NCBI GenBank assembly: GCA_000170815.1
Contig: ABCO01000003.1
Coordinates: 1 to 64,000 of the forward strand
Length of the DNA: 64,000 nucleotides
Reading direction: 5' to 3'
Source of the DNA: an unidentified eubacterium SCB49
GTDB lineage: Bacteria > Bacteroidota > Bacteroidia > Flavobacteriales > Flavobacteriaceae
Of this stretch, positions 27,176 through 37,442 are shown piece by piece (the first letter of the stretch is position 1; the number at the start of each line of letters is the position of its first letter). Below the pieces are notes generated by a model. It saw nothing but the letters and a program-made list of their open reading frames with translations. It did no database searches and had not been told where the DNA came from. The position numbers and the translations under genes are program-made.

Positions 27176-28375
27176 ATGAAAAAATTACCGGTTACTGTAC
27201 TTAGTGGTTTTCTAGGTGCTGGAAAAACTACTTTATTAAATCATATCTTACACAATAAAGAAGGGCTAAAAGTTGCTGTTATTGTTAATGATATGAGTGA
27301 AGTAAATATTGACGCTCAGTTCATTGAAAGTGAAAATATACTTTCTAGAACAGAAGAAAAGTTAGTAGAAATGTCTAATGGTTGCATTTGCTGTACTTTA
27401 CGTGAAGATTTAATGGTTGAAGTAGAAAAACTGGCTTCTCAAAATAAGTTTGATTATTTAATCATTGAAAGTTCTGGTATTAGTGAACCTATACCCGTTG
27501 CTCAAACTTTTACTTTTGAAAGTGAAGATGGCAATATAGATTTAAGTAGATTTAGCTATATCGATACTATGGTTACTGTAGTTGATGCTTTTAATTTTCT
27601 GAAAGATTTCTCTAGTTCTGATTATCTTACAACAAGAGAGTTAACGGATATAGAGGGCGATAATAGAACTATCGTTAATTTATTGACAGATCAAATAGAG
27701 TTTGCTAATGTTATTATTCTAAACAAAATTGACTTAGTAGTTAAAGAACAGGTGGAAGAACTTAGTGTAATCATCCAAAAACTAAATCCTGATGCGAAAA
27801 TAATACTCGCAAACAAATCAAATATAGAACTCAAGCAAGTTATAAATACAGGGTTATTTGATTATGAAAAAGCAGAGGCTTCTAATGGATGGATTAAAGA
27901 ACTAGAGAATGAACATACACCAGAAACCGAAGAATATGGAATAGGTTCTGTTGTATATAGAAGTAAAAGACCTTTTCATCCAAAACGTTTTTTAACTTAT
28001 TTAAACACAGATTTTCCTCAAAATATTATTAGAAGTAAGGGATTGTTTTGGTTAGCTTCAAGGTCAGACCAAGCTTTAATATGGAGTTCTGCTGGTGGAT
28101 CGTGTAAAGCCGATATCGCCGGTGTTTGGTGGGCTTCTATGACTTTTGGCGAACGTATAAACTATGCAGCGTTTGCTGAAAACCAAGATGAAATAGAATC
28201 TGATTGGGATCCAAAATTTGGGGATAGAAAGGTAGAACTTGTTTTTATAGGACAACACTTAGATAAAGAAGAAATAGTAACGCAACTTGATGCCTGTTTA
28301 CTTACAGATAGTGAAGTTGATTTATGGGAAAAAGAGATATTTCCTCAAGAAGATCGATGGCCAATTATTAGATAA
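27176..28375 (+). CDS. COG0523 (CobW/ZigA-type) metallochaperone GTPase
   Basis: G3E GTPase, 399 residues. The P-loop GFLGAGKTT is at residues 11-19, the metal-binding CICC motif at 70-73 (NGCICCTLR), the switch region [17 protein letters not shown] for guanine recognition, and a C-terminal CobW_C domain from about 260 ([11 protein letters not shown] to GVWW). COG0523 proteins insert metal, often zinc, into client enzymes. It follows the phosphatase gene by 75 bp and precedes an ABC ATPase gene by 13 bp. FolE is the obvious candidate client in this operon. Confidence 0.9.
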   Translation: MKKLPVTVLSGFLGAGKTTLLNHILHNKEGLKVAVIVNDMSEVNIDAQFIESENILSRTEEKLVEMSNGCICCTLREDLMVEVEKLASQNKFDYLIIESSGISEPIPVAQTFTFESEDGNIDLSRFSYIDTMVTVVDAFNFLKDFSSSDYLTTRELTDIEGDNRTIVNLLTDQIEFANVIILNKIDLVVKEQVEELSVIIQKLNPDAKIILANKSNIELKQVINTGLFDYEKAEASNGWIKELENEHTPETEEYGIGSVVYRSKRPFHPKRFLTYLNTDFPQNIIRSKGLFWLASRSDQALIWSSAGGSCKADIAGVWWASMTFGERINYAAFAENQDEIESDWDPKFGDRKVELVFIGQHLDKEEIVTQLDACLLTDSEVDLWEKEIFPQEDRWPIIR

Positions 28376-28388
28376 TTGTAGATAAAAT

Positions 28389-29018
28389 ATGCTAAAAGTA
28401 AACAACCTCACATTTCAGTATAAAAATGCTAAAACCTCTTTTTCTTTTCCAAACTTAGATTTAAAAGAAGGAGAGAATTTGCTTGTATTAGGTAAATCTG
28501 GAATAGGTAAAACAACGTTTTTACATCTCTTAGCTGGGTTGTTAACTCCTACAAGTGGTGAAGTTATTATAGATGATGTCCCTATTTATTCTTTATCAAA
28601 TGCTGCATTAGATAAATTTAGAGGGCAAAACATAGGTGTTATTTTTCAAAAAAAACACGCCATTCAATCTTTAAATAGTATTGAAAATATAAAAACACGT
28701 TTGTTTTTTAGTGGAAAACCTAATGATACTAATAAGATAAATCTCTTATTAGATCATTTAAATATTGACGAGTGTAAATACAACAATGTTACTACTTTAA
28801 GTGAAGGGCAATTACAACGTTTAAGCATCGCAATGGCTGTAATACACGAGCCAAGAGTGATACTGGCAGATGAACCTACATCAAGCTTAGATGATGAAAA
28901 TTGTAAAAAAGTAATTGATTTACTTATACAGCAAGCACAATTAACTAAGGCTATTTTAATAGTAATTACTCATGACCATAGAGTTAAATCTTTGTTTTCT
29001 AATTCTATTACATTATGA
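28389..29018 (+). CDS. ABC transporter ATP-binding protein (MacB/LolD type)
   Basis: The 209-residue ATPase has Walker A GKSGIGKTT, a Q-loop (QKKHAIQS), the signature LSEGQLQRLSIA and Walker B VILADEPTSSLD. The type is that of LolD/MacB and pairs with FtsX-like permeases. The next gene, an FtsX-like permease, overlaps its stop codon by 4 bp, so the two form one transporter. Confidence 0.9.
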   Translation: MLKVNNLTFQYKNAKTSFSFPNLDLKEGENLLVLGKSGIGKTTFLHLLAGLLTPTSGEVIIDDVPIYSLSNAALDKFRGQNIGVIFQKKHAIQSLNSIENIKTRLFFSGKPNDTNKINLLLDHLNIDECKYNNVTTLSEGQLQRLSIAMAVIHEPRVILADEPTSSLDDENCKKVIDLLIQQAQLTKAILIVITHDHRVKSLFSNSITL

Positions 29019-30262
29019 ATATCTGGAAACTCAGTATAAAAAATATAAAATCTAAACCGCTCTATACTTTTTTAAGTGTATTTGTCTTAGCATTGAGTGT
29101 TTTTCTTCTTTTAGCAGTAAGGCAATTAGAATCTTCTTTAGCATTTCAGATAAAAAATAATTTAGGAGCTATTGATTTAGTTATTGGCGCAAAAGGAAGT
29201 CCTTTGCAATTGGTCTTATCATCTGTATTGTTCTTAGATAATCCTACAGGAAATATACCTTATGCAGAGGCCAAAAAAATAAGTAAAAGTCCTTTTGTAA
29301 AAACTGCTGTGCCCATATCTTATGGTGATAACTATAAAGGGTATAAAATTGTAGGGACAACCGATAAATTTGCAACACTTTATGACGCTAAACTAAAAGA
29401 AGGCCGTAACGTAGAGAAATCTATGGAAGTAATTGTTGGTGCTACTGTTGCAAAACAATTAGATTTAAAACTGGGAGATACTTTTCAGAGTTCGCATGGT
29501 TTAATTGAAAATGGGATAGATGTACATGACGAACATATGATCATTGTTGGTATTTATAAAACGACAAATAAGGTTATAGATCGCTTAATAGTTTCAAACT
29601 TAGAGAGTGTTTGGGATATACACCATCATGATTCGCATGAAATAAATGATGAGCATCATGGTCATGATGAACATCACGAACATCACGAAAAAGAAATAGA
29701 AGAAGAAGCGTTGTCACGAGAAGTAACATCGGTACTTATTTCTTTTAGAAATCCATCTGCTTTTATAACATTTCCGAAGCAAATTAATTCTACGACCAAT
29801 ATGCAGGCAGCATTACCTAAATATGAATTAGATAAACTATATCAATATACTGGAATAGGCTTTAAAACAGTTTCTTGGATAGCCTATATCATATTAATTA
29901 TATCTTGTCTTACCATTTTTATTAGTTTATATAAAATGGTTAAAGAACGTTCTTTTGAGTTGGCACTTTTACGTACGTATGGCGCGAGTAATTTTCAACT
30001 AATACGCATGGTTGCTTATGAAGGGATATCCATTGGAGTATTTGCCTTTCTGCTTGGGTATGCGTTATTAAGAATGGGGATATTTATAATGTTTACATTT
30101 TTTGAAACCGACTTTGACCAATATATACTTCAGCAAATACCCTATACAGAATTATTAAAAATAGGAGGTGGCGTATTGGTGATGATTATCTTTTCGGTAT
30201 TATTTGCAATTTATCCTATTATAAAAATGAACATATCAACCACTTTAAGTAATGAAAAATAA
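29015..30262 (+). CDS. FtsX/MacB-like ABC permease with His-rich extracytoplasmic loop
   Basis: Four membrane helices (about 17-36, 285-305, 335-357, 385-405) flank a large periplasmic MacB-type domain. Residues 203-224 contain 11 histidines (HHHDSHEINDEHHGHDEHHE region), a classic zinc-binding stretch placed in the periplasmic domain. Together with the ATPase this resembles the ABC part of the Vibrio Zrg zinc system, from memory. Direction of transport is unclear: FtsX-like permeases usually act mechanically or export. Confidence 0.87.
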   Translation: MNIWKLSIKNIKSKPLYTFLSVFVLALSVFLLLAVRQLESSLAFQIKNNLGAIDLVIGAKGSPLQLVLSSVLFLDNPTGNIPYAEAKKISKSPFVKTAVPISYGDNYKGYKIVGTTDKFATLYDAKLKEGRNVEKSMEVIVGATVAKQLDLKLGDTFQSSHGLIENGIDVHDEHMIIVGIYKTTNKVIDRLIVSNLESVWDIHHHDSHEINDEHHGHDEHHEHHEKEIEEEALSREVTSVLISFRNPSAFITFPKQINSTTNMQAALPKYELDKLYQYTGIGFKTVSWIAYIILIISCLTIFISLYKMVKERSFELALLRTYGASNFQLIRMVAYEGISIGVFAFLLGYALLRMGIFIMFTFFETDFDQYILQQIPYTELLKIGGGVLVMIIFSVLFAIYPIIKMNISTTLSNEK

Positions 30263-30689
30263 GTTTTTAATTTTAGTGTTACTCTTTGTAGTTTCTACTG
30301 GTTTCAGTCAAAAAAAAATCACTTGGGATGATTTAGCAAAAGTTACTTTTTCAGATAAATATTTCCCTGCTTACGAAGCAAATTATCTGTATCCCGCTTT
30401 TTCTGAAAGTGTCAAAGAATTAGTTGGCACAAGGGTTACGTTAACGGGTTATTTTTTAAATATTGATCCGCAAGGCGAGTTGTTAATCCTCTCTAAAGGT
30501 CCAATGTCTTCTTGTTTTTTCTGTGGCGTAGGTGGTCCTGAAACAGCAGTAGAATTACAAATTGCTAAAAACCCAAATATTTACACAGATACCATAATAA
30601 GTATCACCGGTACTTTTAAAACTAATTCTGATGACGTAGATCATTTTAACTATATTTTAGAGGATTGTGATAACATAACAATTCATTAA
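30252..30689 (+). CDS. DUF3299-like periplasmic protein
   Basis: A signal peptide (cleaved after GFSQ) precedes a 125-residue beta-rich domain with the sequence SSCFFCGVGGPETAVEL, which matches the DUF3299 pattern, and an OB-fold-like strand order (VTLTGYFLNI, ISITGTFKTN). The CFFC pair could bind metal. It overlaps the permease gene by 11 bp. DUF3299 proteins often sit in zinc-responsive ABC operons. Confidence 0.8.
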   Translation: MKNKFLILVLLFVVSTGFSQKKITWDDLAKVTFSDKYFPAYEANYLYPAFSESVKELVGTRVTLTGYFLNIDPQGELLILSKGPMSSCFFCGVGGPETAVELQIAKNPNIYTDTIISITGTFKTNSDDVDHFNYILEDCDNITIH

Positions 30690-30826
30690 TAAAAATATAT
30701 TTGACGCGTCACTCATACTCCTGTACTTTTGACATGTAAAATAGTTGTACTTGTTTTTTAAGTATAAATTATATGCTAGTAATTATACTCCCGTCCAAGG
30801 TACTGGATCGTCATAAAAAATAGAAT

Positions 30827-31945
30827 ATGCATAAATTAGTTAGTCCATTAGTCGTGTTTTTAGTAGTGCTTTTAATGGTTTCATGTAAAAGTAATAAAGG
30901 TGCCGAAATCAATAATGCACCCATGCATCTACGCTTTGTGGACGAACTTGTTTTACCAGATAGCATCACGTTTAAAAACACTAGAGTAGGGGGTTTATCT
31001 AGTATAGATTACGCAAATAAAAACTGGTATATTATCTGTGATGATGGTAGTGCGCCAAGATTTTATGAAGCAGACATTGCTTATGACATTACGGGTTTTA
31101 CCTCTTTTAACATTCAGAATGTAACGCATTTTAAAGACATAAATAATAAACAACTACCTAAAGGTGTTTCAGATCCAGAAGCTATTAGGTATGATAACGG
31201 TCTCATTGTTTGGACAAGTGAAGGGAGTATTAAAAAAGGAATAAAGCCTTTTGTGCGTTCTTCAGATTTACAAGGAAATTTTAAAAAAGAAGCCACTTTG
31301 CCAAAACGGTATTTTCCTAATAATGAAGCAGATTTTGGACCTCGTCACAATGGTGTTTTTGAAGGGTTAACTTTAAGCGCTGATAAAAAAGGATATTGGG
31401 TATCTCTAGAATTACCACTAAAAGAAGATGGGGCAGAACCTAGTTTAGAAAGTCCTAATGCACCTGTTAGAATTGCTTATATAAATAACGAAACAGGCAC
31501 ATTTGAAAAAGAAGTGGCGTACCCCTTAGATAAAATTGCTCGTCCAGCGATTAACGGTACTTCTTTTGGAATTAATGGTTTGGTCGAGATACTTGCATAT
31601 GACACTCATAAATTTTTGGCTTTAGAACGTTCTTTTTCTATGGGCTACAATGATGGCGGAACCACCGTTAAAATCTATGATGTAGATATAAGCCAAGCCA
31701 CAGATATCAGTACCATTAGCAGCCTAAAAGAAGCTACATACACAAAAGCAAAAAAAACACTATTATTTAATTTTAATGCTATTAGAAATGAGCTCACAGA
31801 TGGTATTGTAGATAATATTGAAGGATTTTCTTTTGGTCCAGATTTTAAAAATGGAAACAAATCATTACTCATTATTTCTGACAATAACTTTAACGCCTTT
31901 GGTTCTCAAATTAACCAATTTATATTGTTAGAAGTTGATAAATAG
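30827..31945 (+). CDS. Phytase-like esterase-domain lipoprotein
   Basis: The lipobox MVSC (Cys20) is followed by a beta-propeller of the esterase-like phytase family (PF13449 type), with GGLSSIDYANKNWYIICDDG near the N-terminus and FEGLTLSADKKGYWVSLELPL centrally, then FSFGPDFKNGNKSLLIISDNNF. Length 372 residues. It may hydrolyse phosphoesters outside the cell. It is separated from the zinc-type operon by 137 bp and probably has its own promoter. Confidence 0.8.
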   Translation: MHKLVSPLVVFLVVLLMVSCKSNKGAEINNAPMHLRFVDELVLPDSITFKNTRVGGLSSIDYANKNWYIICDDGSAPRFYEADIAYDITGFTSFNIQNVTHFKDINNKQLPKGVSDPEAIRYDNGLIVWTSEGSIKKGIKPFVRSSDLQGNFKKEATLPKRYFPNNEADFGPRHNGVFEGLTLSADKKGYWVSLELPLKEDGAEPSLESPNAPVRIAYINNETGTFEKEVAYPLDKIARPAINGTSFGINGLVEILAYDTHKFLALERSFSMGYNDGGTTVKIYDVDISQATDISTISSLKEATYTKAKKTLLFNFNAIRNELTDGIVDNIEGFSFGPDFKNGNKSLLIISDNNFNAFGSQINQFILLEVDK

Positions 31946-31960
31946 CCATTAGCAAGTGAT

Positions 31961-33583
31961 TTATAGCGACAATTCTTTTATCGCTGTTTCTCTCATTTCT
32001 ACTTTTCTAATTTTCCCTGAAACAGTCATTGGGTATTCATTTACAAATTTCCAATATTTTGGGACACAATAATGTGCAATTTGATTTTTACAAAAAGCCA
32101 ACAGTTCTGAATCCGAACATTGTACTCCGTGATGTAATTTTACCCAAGCCATAATTTCTTCACCATACTTTTCGCTTGGCACGCCTATTATTTGAATATC
32201 TAAAACCTTTGGGTGTGTGTATAGAAAATCTTCTATAGATTTTGGTGAGATATTTTCACCACCTCTAATTATTAAATCTTTTATTCTTCCAGAAATACAG
32301 ACGTATCCTTCATCATCCATAACGGCTAAATCGCCAGAATGCATCCATCGAGCATTGTCTATAACTTCTTGCGTAGTTTCTATATTATTCCAATAACCAA
32401 GCATCACAGAGTATCCTCTCACGCATAATTCACCTTCCTCTCCAATAGGTTGGATATTACCATTTTCTGGATTTATAATTTTCACCTCTAAGTGTTCCAT
32501 AACTGTACCAACAGTAGAAACTTGTTTGTCTAATGGTGTACCTATTGTAGTTTGTAATGATACAGGTGAAGTTTCTGTCATTCCGTAACAAACGGTAACA
32601 TCTTTCATATTCATTTCAGATTGTACACGTTTCATTATTTCTTCTGGACATGTAGCACCAGCCATAACACCTGTACGCAATGAAGATAAATTATAGTCTT
32701 TAAAATTTTCTAGGGATAATTCGGCAATAAACATCGTGGGAACACCGTACAAAGAAGTGCATTTTTCTTCTTCAACAGCTTTTAAGGCTAAAGCAGCATC
32801 AAAACCTTCACTTGGTATCACCATACAAGCTCCGTGCGATGTACAAGCCAAGTTACCAATCACCATACCAAAACAATGATAAAATGGCACAGGAATACAT
32901 ACTCTATCTGCATCTGTATAATTGAGTCGCCTAGCTACAAAATAACCATTGTTTAATACATTGTGATGGCTTAATGTGACGCCTTTAGGAAACCCCGTAG
33001 TACCAGATGTATACTGTATATTTATGGGTTGGTCAAAATCTAATTTATTAATTGCTTCGTTGTAAACTTCTTCAGTAATTGTATGTCCTTTTTCTAACAA
33101 AAGATCCCAATCTGGAGTATCTAGGTAAATGACTTTTTCTAAGGAAATACAATTTTCAGAAACACTTTCAAGCATTTTTTTATATTCACTTGTTTTATAT
33201 GCTACTGGGCAAATAATATAAGAAATACCAGATTGATTGATTGCAAACTTTAACTCGTGTGTTCGATATGCAGGATTTAAATTTACTAGAATTGCACCTA
33301 TTTGAGCCGTTGCATATTGTACTAAGGTCCATTCATACCGATTAGGCGACCACATACCCACACGATCTCCCAAAACAACACCATCTGCAAGTAGTGATTT
33401 TGCTAAATGATTTACTTGATCATAAAACTCTTTATAAGTAGCACGATAATTTTGATGTTTACTAACTAAAGCTTCGTTGTCTGGATATTTTTTAACGGTG
33501 TTTAATAAATTTTCTCCAATGGTTTCACCAAGTAGAGGGGTAGTTGCTTTTATGTTTGTGTAAGAGTACTTTTGTATTTTCAT
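31961..33583 (-). CDS. AMP-binding acyl-CoA synthetase
   Basis: ANL-superfamily enzyme, 540 residues. The phosphate loop YTSGTTGFPKGVT, the adenine motif YGMTETSP, the hinge GRIKDLIIRGGENI and the C-terminal catalytic Lys (VSGKIRKVEMRE) are present. It activates a medium-chain or other fatty acid to the CoA thioester in the cytoplasm. It stands alone and converges on the phytase-like gene. Confidence 0.88.
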   Translation of the reverse strand: MKIQKYSYTNIKATTPLLGETIGENLLNTVKKYPDNEALVSKHQNYRATYKEFYDQVNHLAKSLLADGVVLGDRVGMWSPNRYEWTLVQYATAQIGAILVNLNPAYRTHELKFAINQSGISYIICPVAYKTSEYKKMLESVSENCISLEKVIYLDTPDWDLLLEKGHTITEEVYNEAINKLDFDQPINIQYTSGTTGFPKGVTLSHHNVLNNGYFVARRLNYTDADRVCIPVPFYHCFGMVIGNLACTSHGACMVIPSEGFDAALALKAVEEEKCTSLYGVPTMFIAELSLENFKDYNLSSLRTGVMAGATCPEEIMKRVQSEMNMKDVTVCYGMTETSPVSLQTTIGTPLDKQVSTVGTVMEHLEVKIINPENGNIQPIGEEGELCVRGYSVMLGYWNNIETTQEVIDNARWMHSGDLAVMDDEGYVCISGRIKDLIIRGGENISPKSIEDFLYTHPKVLDIQIIGVPSEKYGEEIMAWVKLHHGVQCSDSELLAFCKNQIAHYCVPKYWKFVNEYPMTVSGKIRKVEMRETAIKELSL

Positions 33584-33823
33584 AGTATTTTAATAGAATT
33601 CTTGAATAAACAAATGTGTTTTGTTGTTTATCTATAACATATCACTAACAAACTTAATTTTATTTTCTTAATAATAAAAAATATACAGCTGTTTTGATAC
33701 ATTACAATTCGTTAAAAAACTACGACGTATCCTTTTTATTAAATAAGACTATTTTCAAAAGGTAAAATGAAACTATTTCATAAATAAGTCGTTTTTAGTG
33801 TAATCAACAACGACCAATCTTTT

Positions 33824-36800
33824 ATGAAAACCAATTATTTATTATACCTCTTATTACTGGTATATTCTTTTTCTAGTGCACAAGTAAACAATCAAAAACT
33901 CCCTCAAACGGTAAAAGGAATTGTAGTAGATAAAACAAACGGTACATCATTACCTTTTGCTTATGTAACACTAAAAAAAGTAGGATTAGGAACAGTTACA
34001 GATGGTGATGGTAATTTTAAAATCACGATACCAGATGGATATAATACAAATATGGTAACCATTAGTTATTTGGGTTTTCAAGATCTTAACTTGACAGTAG
34101 CCCAAATGAAAGCAAGAAGTGGTAAAACGTTTTCATTACAACCCGAAATGTTTTCACTTGAAGAGGTCGTTCTTGAAAAACCTGAAAAGATGCCACGTGC
34201 AAAAGCTCTATTAAAAAAGGTTATTAAAAATATTCCTGAAAATTATACTGATACCATTACCAAAATTTCTGGTTATTATCGGGAAACGATGAAAGAAAAC
34301 GGTGTGTATATTAAATACACTGATGCTGCCTGTGAATATAATGCGGCACCTTATCAGAAAAAAAGATATAAATGGAGAGATTATCTAAATCCAAATGATT
34401 TTTCTTTTGGTAGTGGTACGTTTAATTTTGCTGCAAATGATTTGCATCGTATTCACTTTCATCATAGAACGTTAAAAAATGAACAAGTAAAAATTATAGA
34501 TTCACGCTCTAGTAGCAATTTAAGTAAACGAGCGTTTCAGTCCAATATTGAAGGGGGACCTTTGAGCTTATTTGCTCGAAATAGAGTGAAATATCAAGAG
34601 AGTTTTTTAGGTAGAAAAGCAACTAGTGATTTTACTTATAACATTTCAGAAGAAATTGACGAAAAAGGCACTTGGTTGTATGTATTAGATTTTCATACTA
34701 AAACAACGAAAGAAGAGCTTGACAAATTAGAATCTACTAATAATAGGCGTCAATGGCGTAAAGCAAACAAACATAAATTACTGAAAGGAAAAATATATAT
34801 AAATCAAGAAGATCTAGCTGTTGTAAAATATGAATGTGCAGTACCTAATGATTTAAAAAAATATTTTTGCGGTTATGGTTATAACGAAGTGAAACACTTT
34901 GATTATAAACTAGATGTGAGCTACAAGAAAAAAGGAAACAAATACTTTATAGATAAATTACGTCACGAAGATGAGTTTATTTATCAAGACAGTATTAGTC
35001 AAACAACGACTTATTATTCTGCAATTTCTGAGTTTGATGCTACTGCAATAACAACAGAAGACGTTAAAAAAATAGCTAGAGAAGACAATTTTGCAAATAC
35101 AGTGTCCAATCAGTTATATGAATTTCCATTAGAATATAATAGTGATTTTTGGGAAAACTACACAGAAGAAAACGCTGTAGCAATAATAGACACAATCATT
35201 AGAGGTGATATGGAGTCTAAAAAAAGCCTTGAACAACAGTTTAAGGATAAACATATAAGAAATGACTCTTTACCTGCACCTTTGGCAGCTAAAGTGCCCT
35301 CTAGTTTTAAAATACATAAAGAAACCTACACAGATGATTATGCTTGGCTAAAGGATACTAAAAATCCTAAACAGAATAAACCTGTTATGGATTACCTACG
35401 CGAAGAGAATGCTTATGCGGTAAATTATAACATTCCGTTAAAAAAATCACAGCGTACGATCTATAAACAATTGGTACGGAGCTTAGATAAAAACAGTGTT
35501 TCATTACCTGTTGAGAAAAACGGATATTCGTATTATAGTCGCTATAATGAAGATGATGAATATCCCATTTATTATAGAAAAGCAATCTCAAATAATGGAG
35601 CAACAACAAAAGAAGAAGAAATATTAAATGTTAATGAATTAGTAAAAGAAAAAGAATTTTATAGCGCAAGTACTGGTTCTGTAAGCCCTAATAATGAGTT
35701 AATTACTGTGTTTGAAAATACAACAGGTACAGATGAGTATACTTTAAAAATTAAAGATTTAAAAACAAATTCTTTCCTGAAAGATTCAATAAATCGTATC
35801 GGAAATGTAATCTGGTTAGATGACACTCGTTTTTTATACACAAATGTAGAAAAGGATACCTACCGATCTTCTAAAGTAATGCAACACACCCTAGGTACTG
35901 ATGCAAAAAATGATCTGTTAATTTATGAAGAAAAAGATACTGGTTTTGGTGTGTCTATTCGTAAATCTAAATCTAAAAAGTATATTTTTTTAAATACAAG
36001 TAGTAGTACATCTTCAGAGATATGGTATTTAAAAACAGACCAGCCTAATGATTTATTTTCAGTAATTAAACCTCGTAAAAAAAACCATTTATATGCTGTG
36101 CTGCATCATAAAGATCACTTTTATATAATTACAAATAAAGACGCAATAAACTTTAAGGTTGTAAAAGTAGCTGTTCATGATGTTTCCGAAAAAAACTGGG
36201 AAGAAGTTATACCACAACAAGAAGGGGTGCTTATTCAAGGGCTACAAATATTTGATAAGTACATAGCGGTTAGTGAAAAAGAGAAAGCGCAATCGCGTAT
36301 TAAAATTATAAACCTAGAGACGAATAAAAGTCACTTTATCAAAATTAAAGAAGACTTTTATAATATATCAATGGGCTATAATCCAGATTTTGCAACAGAT
36401 AGCCTACAGTATTCCTATAGTAGTTTTGAGACGCCTTTTAGTACATATAAGTACAATATGAAAACCAAAAAGAAACGATTGGTAAAACAACATAGTAAAC
36501 CCATTGAACACCCTTTTAATACGTACGTTATAGAACGAAAATGGGTGACTGCTAAAGATGGTAAGCAAATACCTCTAACGCTCATAAAAGATAAATGGCT
36601 GTCTAGACATAATAACAATAAGCATAAAGTCTATTTAACCTCTTATGGATCATACGGAGCTGGACAAGAAATTCCAAGTGGAGCAATGGCGCATCATCTG
36701 GTAAATTCGGGATATATATATGCAATTGCCCACGTGAGAGGTGGTGATGACATGGGGAACGAATGGTATGAAGATGGAAAGTTATTTAATAAGAAAAATA

Positions 36801-37345
36801 CATTTACAGACTTTATAGACTGTGCAGAATATTTGATTGCTGAAGATTATGCAAAAAAAGGAAGTATTGTAGCGCAGGGTGGTAGTGCAGGAGGTTTGTT
36901 AATGGGCGCTGTGGCTAATGAAAGACCTGAGTTGTTTAATACGATTATACTAAACGTCCCTTTTGTTGATGTAATTAATACAATGCTTGACGAAAAACTA
37001 CCTTTAACTACTGGTGAGTTTGAAGAATGGGGAAACCCTAAAGATAAAGCGGCTTATAACTATATAAAATCGTATAGCCCTTATGATAATGTTACAGCAC
37101 AAGCATACCCCAATATGCTCTTTTTTACGGGGCTCAATGATACAAGAGTAGGGTACTGGGAACCCGCAAAGATGGCAGCAAAATTGAGAGCAACAAAAAC
37201 AGATGACAAGCTACTATTATTAAAGACATCTTTTTCTAATGGACACGGTGGCGGTTCTGGTCGTTATGCTAGGTATAGAGATAACGCCTATCAATTAGCA
37301 TTAATCTATGAGCTAGATAAACTCGCAAGAAAAGATAATGAGTAA
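33824..37345 (+). CDS. CarboxypepD_reg domain fused to oligopeptidase B (S9A peptidase)
   Basis: The 1173-residue secreted fusion has a signal peptide (1-19), a CarboxypepD_reg-like beta-sandwich (about 28-108, ending in LEEVVL), a DUF-type beta-rich domain (about 120-440) typical of flavobacterial outer-membrane proteins, then from about 485 a complete oligopeptidase B: propeller (DDYAWLKDTKNPK onwards) and catalytic domain with GGSAGG (Ser about 1021), Asp in LNDTRV (about 1106) and His in GHGGG (about 1140). GEFEEWGNP is typical of OpdB. The frame is open throughout, so it is not an assembly artefact of obvious kind. OpdB cleaves after Arg or Lys. Confidence 0.85.
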   Translation: MKTNYLLYLLLLVYSFSSAQVNNQKLPQTVKGIVVDKTNGTSLPFAYVTLKKVGLGTVTDGDGNFKITIPDGYNTNMVTISYLGFQDLNLTVAQMKARSGKTFSLQPEMFSLEEVVLEKPEKMPRAKALLKKVIKNIPENYTDTITKISGYYRETMKENGVYIKYTDAACEYNAAPYQKKRYKWRDYLNPNDFSFGSGTFNFAANDLHRIHFHHRTLKNEQVKIIDSRSSSNLSKRAFQSNIEGGPLSLFARNRVKYQESFLGRKATSDFTYNISEEIDEKGTWLYVLDFHTKTTKEELDKLESTNNRRQWRKANKHKLLKGKIYINQEDLAVVKYECAVPNDLKKYFCGYGYNEVKHFDYKLDVSYKKKGNKYFIDKLRHEDEFIYQDSISQTTTYYSAISEFDATAITTEDVKKIAREDNFANTVSNQLYEFPLEYNSDFWENYTEENAVAIIDTIIRGDMESKKSLEQQFKDKHIRNDSLPAPLAAKVPSSFKIHKETYTDDYAWLKDTKNPKQNKPVMDYLREENAYAVNYNIPLKKSQRTIYKQLVRSLDKNSVSLPVEKNGYSYYSRYNEDDEYPIYYRKAISNNGATTKEEEILNVNELVKEKEFYSASTGSVSPNNELITVFENTTGTDEYTLKIKDLKTNSFLKDSINRIGNVIWLDDTRFLYTNVEKDTYRSSKVMQHTLGTDAKNDLLIYEEKDTGFGVSIRKSKSKKYIFLNTSSSTSSEIWYLKTDQPNDLFSVIKPRKKNHLYAVLHHKDHFYIITNKDAINFKVVKVAVHDVSEKNWEEVIPQQEGVLIQGLQIFDKYIAVSEKEKAQSRIKIINLETNKSHFIKIKEDFYNISMGYNPDFATDSLQYSYSSFETPFSTYKYNMKTKKKRLVKQHSKPIEHPFNTYVIERKWVTAKDGKQIPLTLIKDKWLSRHNNNKHKVYLTSYGSYGAGQEIPSGAMAHHLVNSGYIYAIAHVRGGDDMGNEWYEDGKLFNKKNTFTDFIDCAEYLIAEDYAKKGSIVAQGGSAGGLLMGAVANERPELFNTIILNVPFVDVINTMLDEKLPLTTGEFEEWGNPKDKAAYNYIKSYSPYDNVTAQAYPNMLFFTGLNDTRVGYWEPAKMAAKLRATKTDDKLLLLKTSFSNGHGGGSGRYARYRDNAYQLALIYELDKLARKDNE

Positions 37346-37442
37346 TCAAAATTCTTTCCTGTTTTTTTGATGAAATCACTAAAAATCATACTTGAGTTTC
37401 CTTAGTTTTGTTTTTAAAGATACGTTATAAAAATCCTGAGAT

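Noticed and set aside
30690..30826. tRNA or small RNA in the gap between the DUF3299-like and phytase-like genes
   Set aside because: No cloverleaf, no GTTCRANYC-type T-loop and no terminator hairpin was found.
33600..33823. Regulatory RNA before the OpdB fusion
   Set aside because: No stable hairpin or conserved element was recognised in this AT-rich gap; only a generic promoter can be expected.
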